Of a stretch of 64,000 nucleotides of DNA, positions 62,494-64,000 are shown in pieces. Below the pieces are notes generated by a model. That model ran no database searches. It was not told the origin of the DNA and saw only the letters and a program-made list of their open reading frames with translations. How positions within the stretch are numbered: position 1 is the first letter of the stretch; every line of letters begins with the position of its first letter. The position numbers were made by a program, and so were the translations under genes. The stretch comes from Aliivibrio sp. EL58. Lineage in GTDB: Bacteria > Pseudomonadota > Gammaproteobacteria > Enterobacterales > Vibrionaceae. Where the stretch lies: contig NZ_OMPC01000001.1 in the NCBI RefSeq assembly GCF_900312675.1, forward strand, positions 789,633 to 853,632, given 5' to 3'.

Positions 62494-63951
62494 ATGATAA
62501 CTGTTGATAATTGGGTTAGGGTGATGAAGAAATATCAACAAATAAAGGAACATATACAACAAGGGATTGAGCGTGGCTTGTATCTAAAAGGAGATAAGCT
62601 GCCTTCGATCCGAGAGTTAAGCGATTCTTTATCGGTAGGAAAAAATACGGTTATTCGTGCTTATGAAGAGCTTGAAGCAAAACAAATCGTGGTTGCCCAT
62701 GATCGTTCGGGCTACCGAGTTGGAAGTAAAAATATTCATCTAAATAACATGAATGAATACTTGAACGAGCCTTGTGATATTGATTTACTGTCGCTCAGCA
62801 AAGCCATTTTACGCCAACCAAATCACCAGAACTTATTGCCAATGGGATCGGCTCACCCTGATATTGATTTTCCAGCCATACGCAGTCTATACGCAGAAAT
62901 TGGTCGCCATAGTCGTCAGCAAATCAATATACCTAGTTGTTATCAATTACCACCGGGTAATGCTTCTTTACTGAAATACATCGCAAACATTACACAAGAG
63001 CTAGGCGTTTCAGTTTCTTCGAATGAGGTATTGATAACTCATGGAGCACAGCAAGCCATCAGTTTAAGTTTGCAGGCGTTAACCAAACCTGGAGATATTG
63101 TCCTGGTTGATTCCCCTTGTTATTTTGGCTCTTTGTTATTACTTGAATCCCTGAATTTAAAAGTAATTGAGATCCCAAATCATTTTACCTATGGATTGGA
63201 CATTGATGCAGTAAAGCAGGCGATAGAAACTTGGGATGTGAAAGCTATATTAGTTAATCCCACTCATAATAATCCAACCGGTTACACTCAATCTGAATCA
63301 GCACGTTTGGCTTTACTGAAGGCCACATCAGGTATTCCATTTATCGAAGAAGATATCTTTGGAGGCCTTACCTACGAAGGGACGCAGAAAACCTTTAAAG
63401 CGTTAGATACTGAAGATAGGGTGATCTATTGCAGTTCACTTTCAAAAACCTTAGATTCGCGTTTACGGATAGGCTGGATCCTTGCTGGAAAATATCAAAC
63501 TCAAATAGAAAAACGCTTAATGTCAGAAAATATGGGTAGCGTTAACCTTATTCAATCGGCGGTGAGTGATTTCTTAAAAAAAGGTAAATATAAACAGCAT
63601 ATTCATAAGGCTCAACGTAGTTATAAAAACAATCAAAAACGACTATTTCAGCAATTAACAGAAGCACTAGATAACTATGAACATATGAAGGGGCGCTATT
63701 ATCTTTCTCAGCCTGAGGGCGGCTTTTTATGTTGGCTAACCTTACCTTTAGGCACTGATGGTACAGAGATTTATAAAAGAGCGTTAGAAGAGAACATCAG
63801 TGTGTTACCTGGCTCGATGTTTTGTACTCAAGATCAATATAAACACTGTATTCGAATTAGTTTTGCCTCTTATCGAGAGAACGATAAATGGAGAAAGGGC
63901 ATAGAAAGTCTAGCGAGTATTGTTGCAAATCAATGCCTTTCGTGTGATTAA
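62494..63951 (+). CDS. MocR-type GntR/aminotransferase transcriptional regulator
   Basis: 485 residues (475 if ATG 62524 is used). An N-terminal GntR winged HTH (KGDKLPSIRELSDSLSVGKNTVIRAYEEL) is fused to a fold-I aminotransferase domain (about 120-480) with NPTHNNPTG and the PLP lysine in SSLSKTLDSRLRIG. Such regulators sense pyridoxal phosphate or amino-acid derivatives. It is divergent from the EamA transporter, its most likely target. It may be PdxR-like or control amino-acid export; the sequence does not decide. Confidence 0.9.
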   Translation: MITVDNWVRVMKKYQQIKEHIQQGIERGLYLKGDKLPSIRELSDSLSVGKNTVIRAYEELEAKQIVVAHDRSGYRVGSKNIHLNNMNEYLNEPCDIDLLSLSKAILRQPNHQNLLPMGSAHPDIDFPAIRSLYAEIGRHSRQQINIPSCYQLPPGNASLLKYIANITQELGVSVSSNEVLITHGAQQAISLSLQALTKPGDIVLVDSPCYFGSLLLLESLNLKVIEIPNHFTYGLDIDAVKQAIETWDVKAILVNPTHNNPTGYTQSESARLALLKATSGIPFIEEDIFGGLTYEGTQKTFKALDTEDRVIYCSSLSKTLDSRLRIGWILAGKYQTQIEKRLMSENMGSVNLIQSAVSDFLKKGKYKQHIHKAQRSYKNNQKRLFQQLTEALDNYEHMKGRYYLSQPEGGFLCWLTLPLGTDGTEIYKRALEENISVLPGSMFCTQDQYKHCIRISFASYRENDKWRKGIESLASIVANQCLSCD

Positions 63952-64000
63952 GTCATCAACTTATTACGGGATTAATCATATTTTCTAGATGCGAGTGTTG

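Noticed and set aside
1-64000. CRISPR arrays, tRNA or rRNA genes, prophage or integrase genes
   Set aside because: Reading the whole window showed no regularly spaced repeats, no cloverleaf or rRNA-like sequence and no phage structural or integrase gene; the only mobile element is the IS6 remnant.

Overview
The window looks like chromosome II of a luminous Aliivibrio, a close relative of A. fischeri. The main evidence is a complete divergent luxR / luxICDABEG locus (42.8-50.8 kb) with a canonical 20-bp lux box, in the same gene order as A. fischeri. LuxR, LuxI and LuxC are clearly diverged from the A. fischeri proteins I remember, so a sister species or distant lineage is more likely than a standard A. 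fischeri strain. The DNA is AT-rich, genes are tightly packed, and no rRNA, tRNA or CRISPR array was seen.

Layout. (1) 0-4.7 kb: a metal (zinc/manganese-type) ABC uptake operon with two periplasmic binding-protein-like genes and small accessory genes. (2) 4.7-7.1 kb: two oligopeptide-type ABC ATPases without permeases, behind a Fur-box-like site. (3) 7.4-10.9 kb: a secreted DUF3103-like protein, then a DUF1538 membrane pair with PII-like and CBS regulators. (4) 11.1-16.3 kb: an inserted, AT-rich peptide-export module. It has a C39-peptidase ABC exporter, an HlyD-type adaptor, a divergent gene for a double-glycine-leader peptide with an extremely Arg/Gly-rich mature part, a secreted HExxH protein and a defective IS6-family element. 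The module is flanked by two copies of the 3' end of fruR. (5) 16.3-21.5 kb: the fructose regulon fruR / fruBKA with three Cra operators. (6) 21.5-28.5 kb: assorted housekeeping and regulatory genes (outer-membrane barrel, LysE, HAD, SGNH hydrolase, LysR, YgbA-like, PEBP, AraC). (7) 28.9-38.7 kb: a ten-gene envelope operon of lipoproteins, LPP20-like proteins, a CsgG/TolB-like lipoprotein, a TPR protein, an MltC-like lytic transglycosylase and a membrane HExxH protein. I know no described function for it. (8) 38.8-41.3 kb: an M20 peptidase with the YjiG/YjiH membrane pair behind a perfect FNR box. (9) 41.5-50.9 kb: a small membrane protein, an MscS-type channel and the lux locus. (10) 50.9-64 kb: a dCMP-deaminase-like protein, MATE exporter, acetyltransferase, CNNM/CBS protein, a c-di-GMP operon (two tandem GGDEF paralogues plus a CSS-motif EAL protein), an ABC-2 exporter, an EamA transporter and a MocR-type regulator.

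How the parts work together. LuxR with the LuxI acyl-homoserine lactone activates luxICDABEG. LuxCDE make the aldehyde, LuxAB emit light and LuxG supplies reduced flavin. FruR represses fruBKA, which imports fructose and phosphorylates it to fructose-1,6-bisphosphate. The peptide module is laid out as a self-contained secretion cassette: the C39 domain would cut the leader after GG while the peptide is exported through the ABC/HlyD pair and probably a TolC encoded elsewhere. Best candidates for undescribed biology are the Arg/Gly-rich peptide cassette with its fruR-flanked insertion, and the ten-gene lipoprotein/transglycosylase operon.
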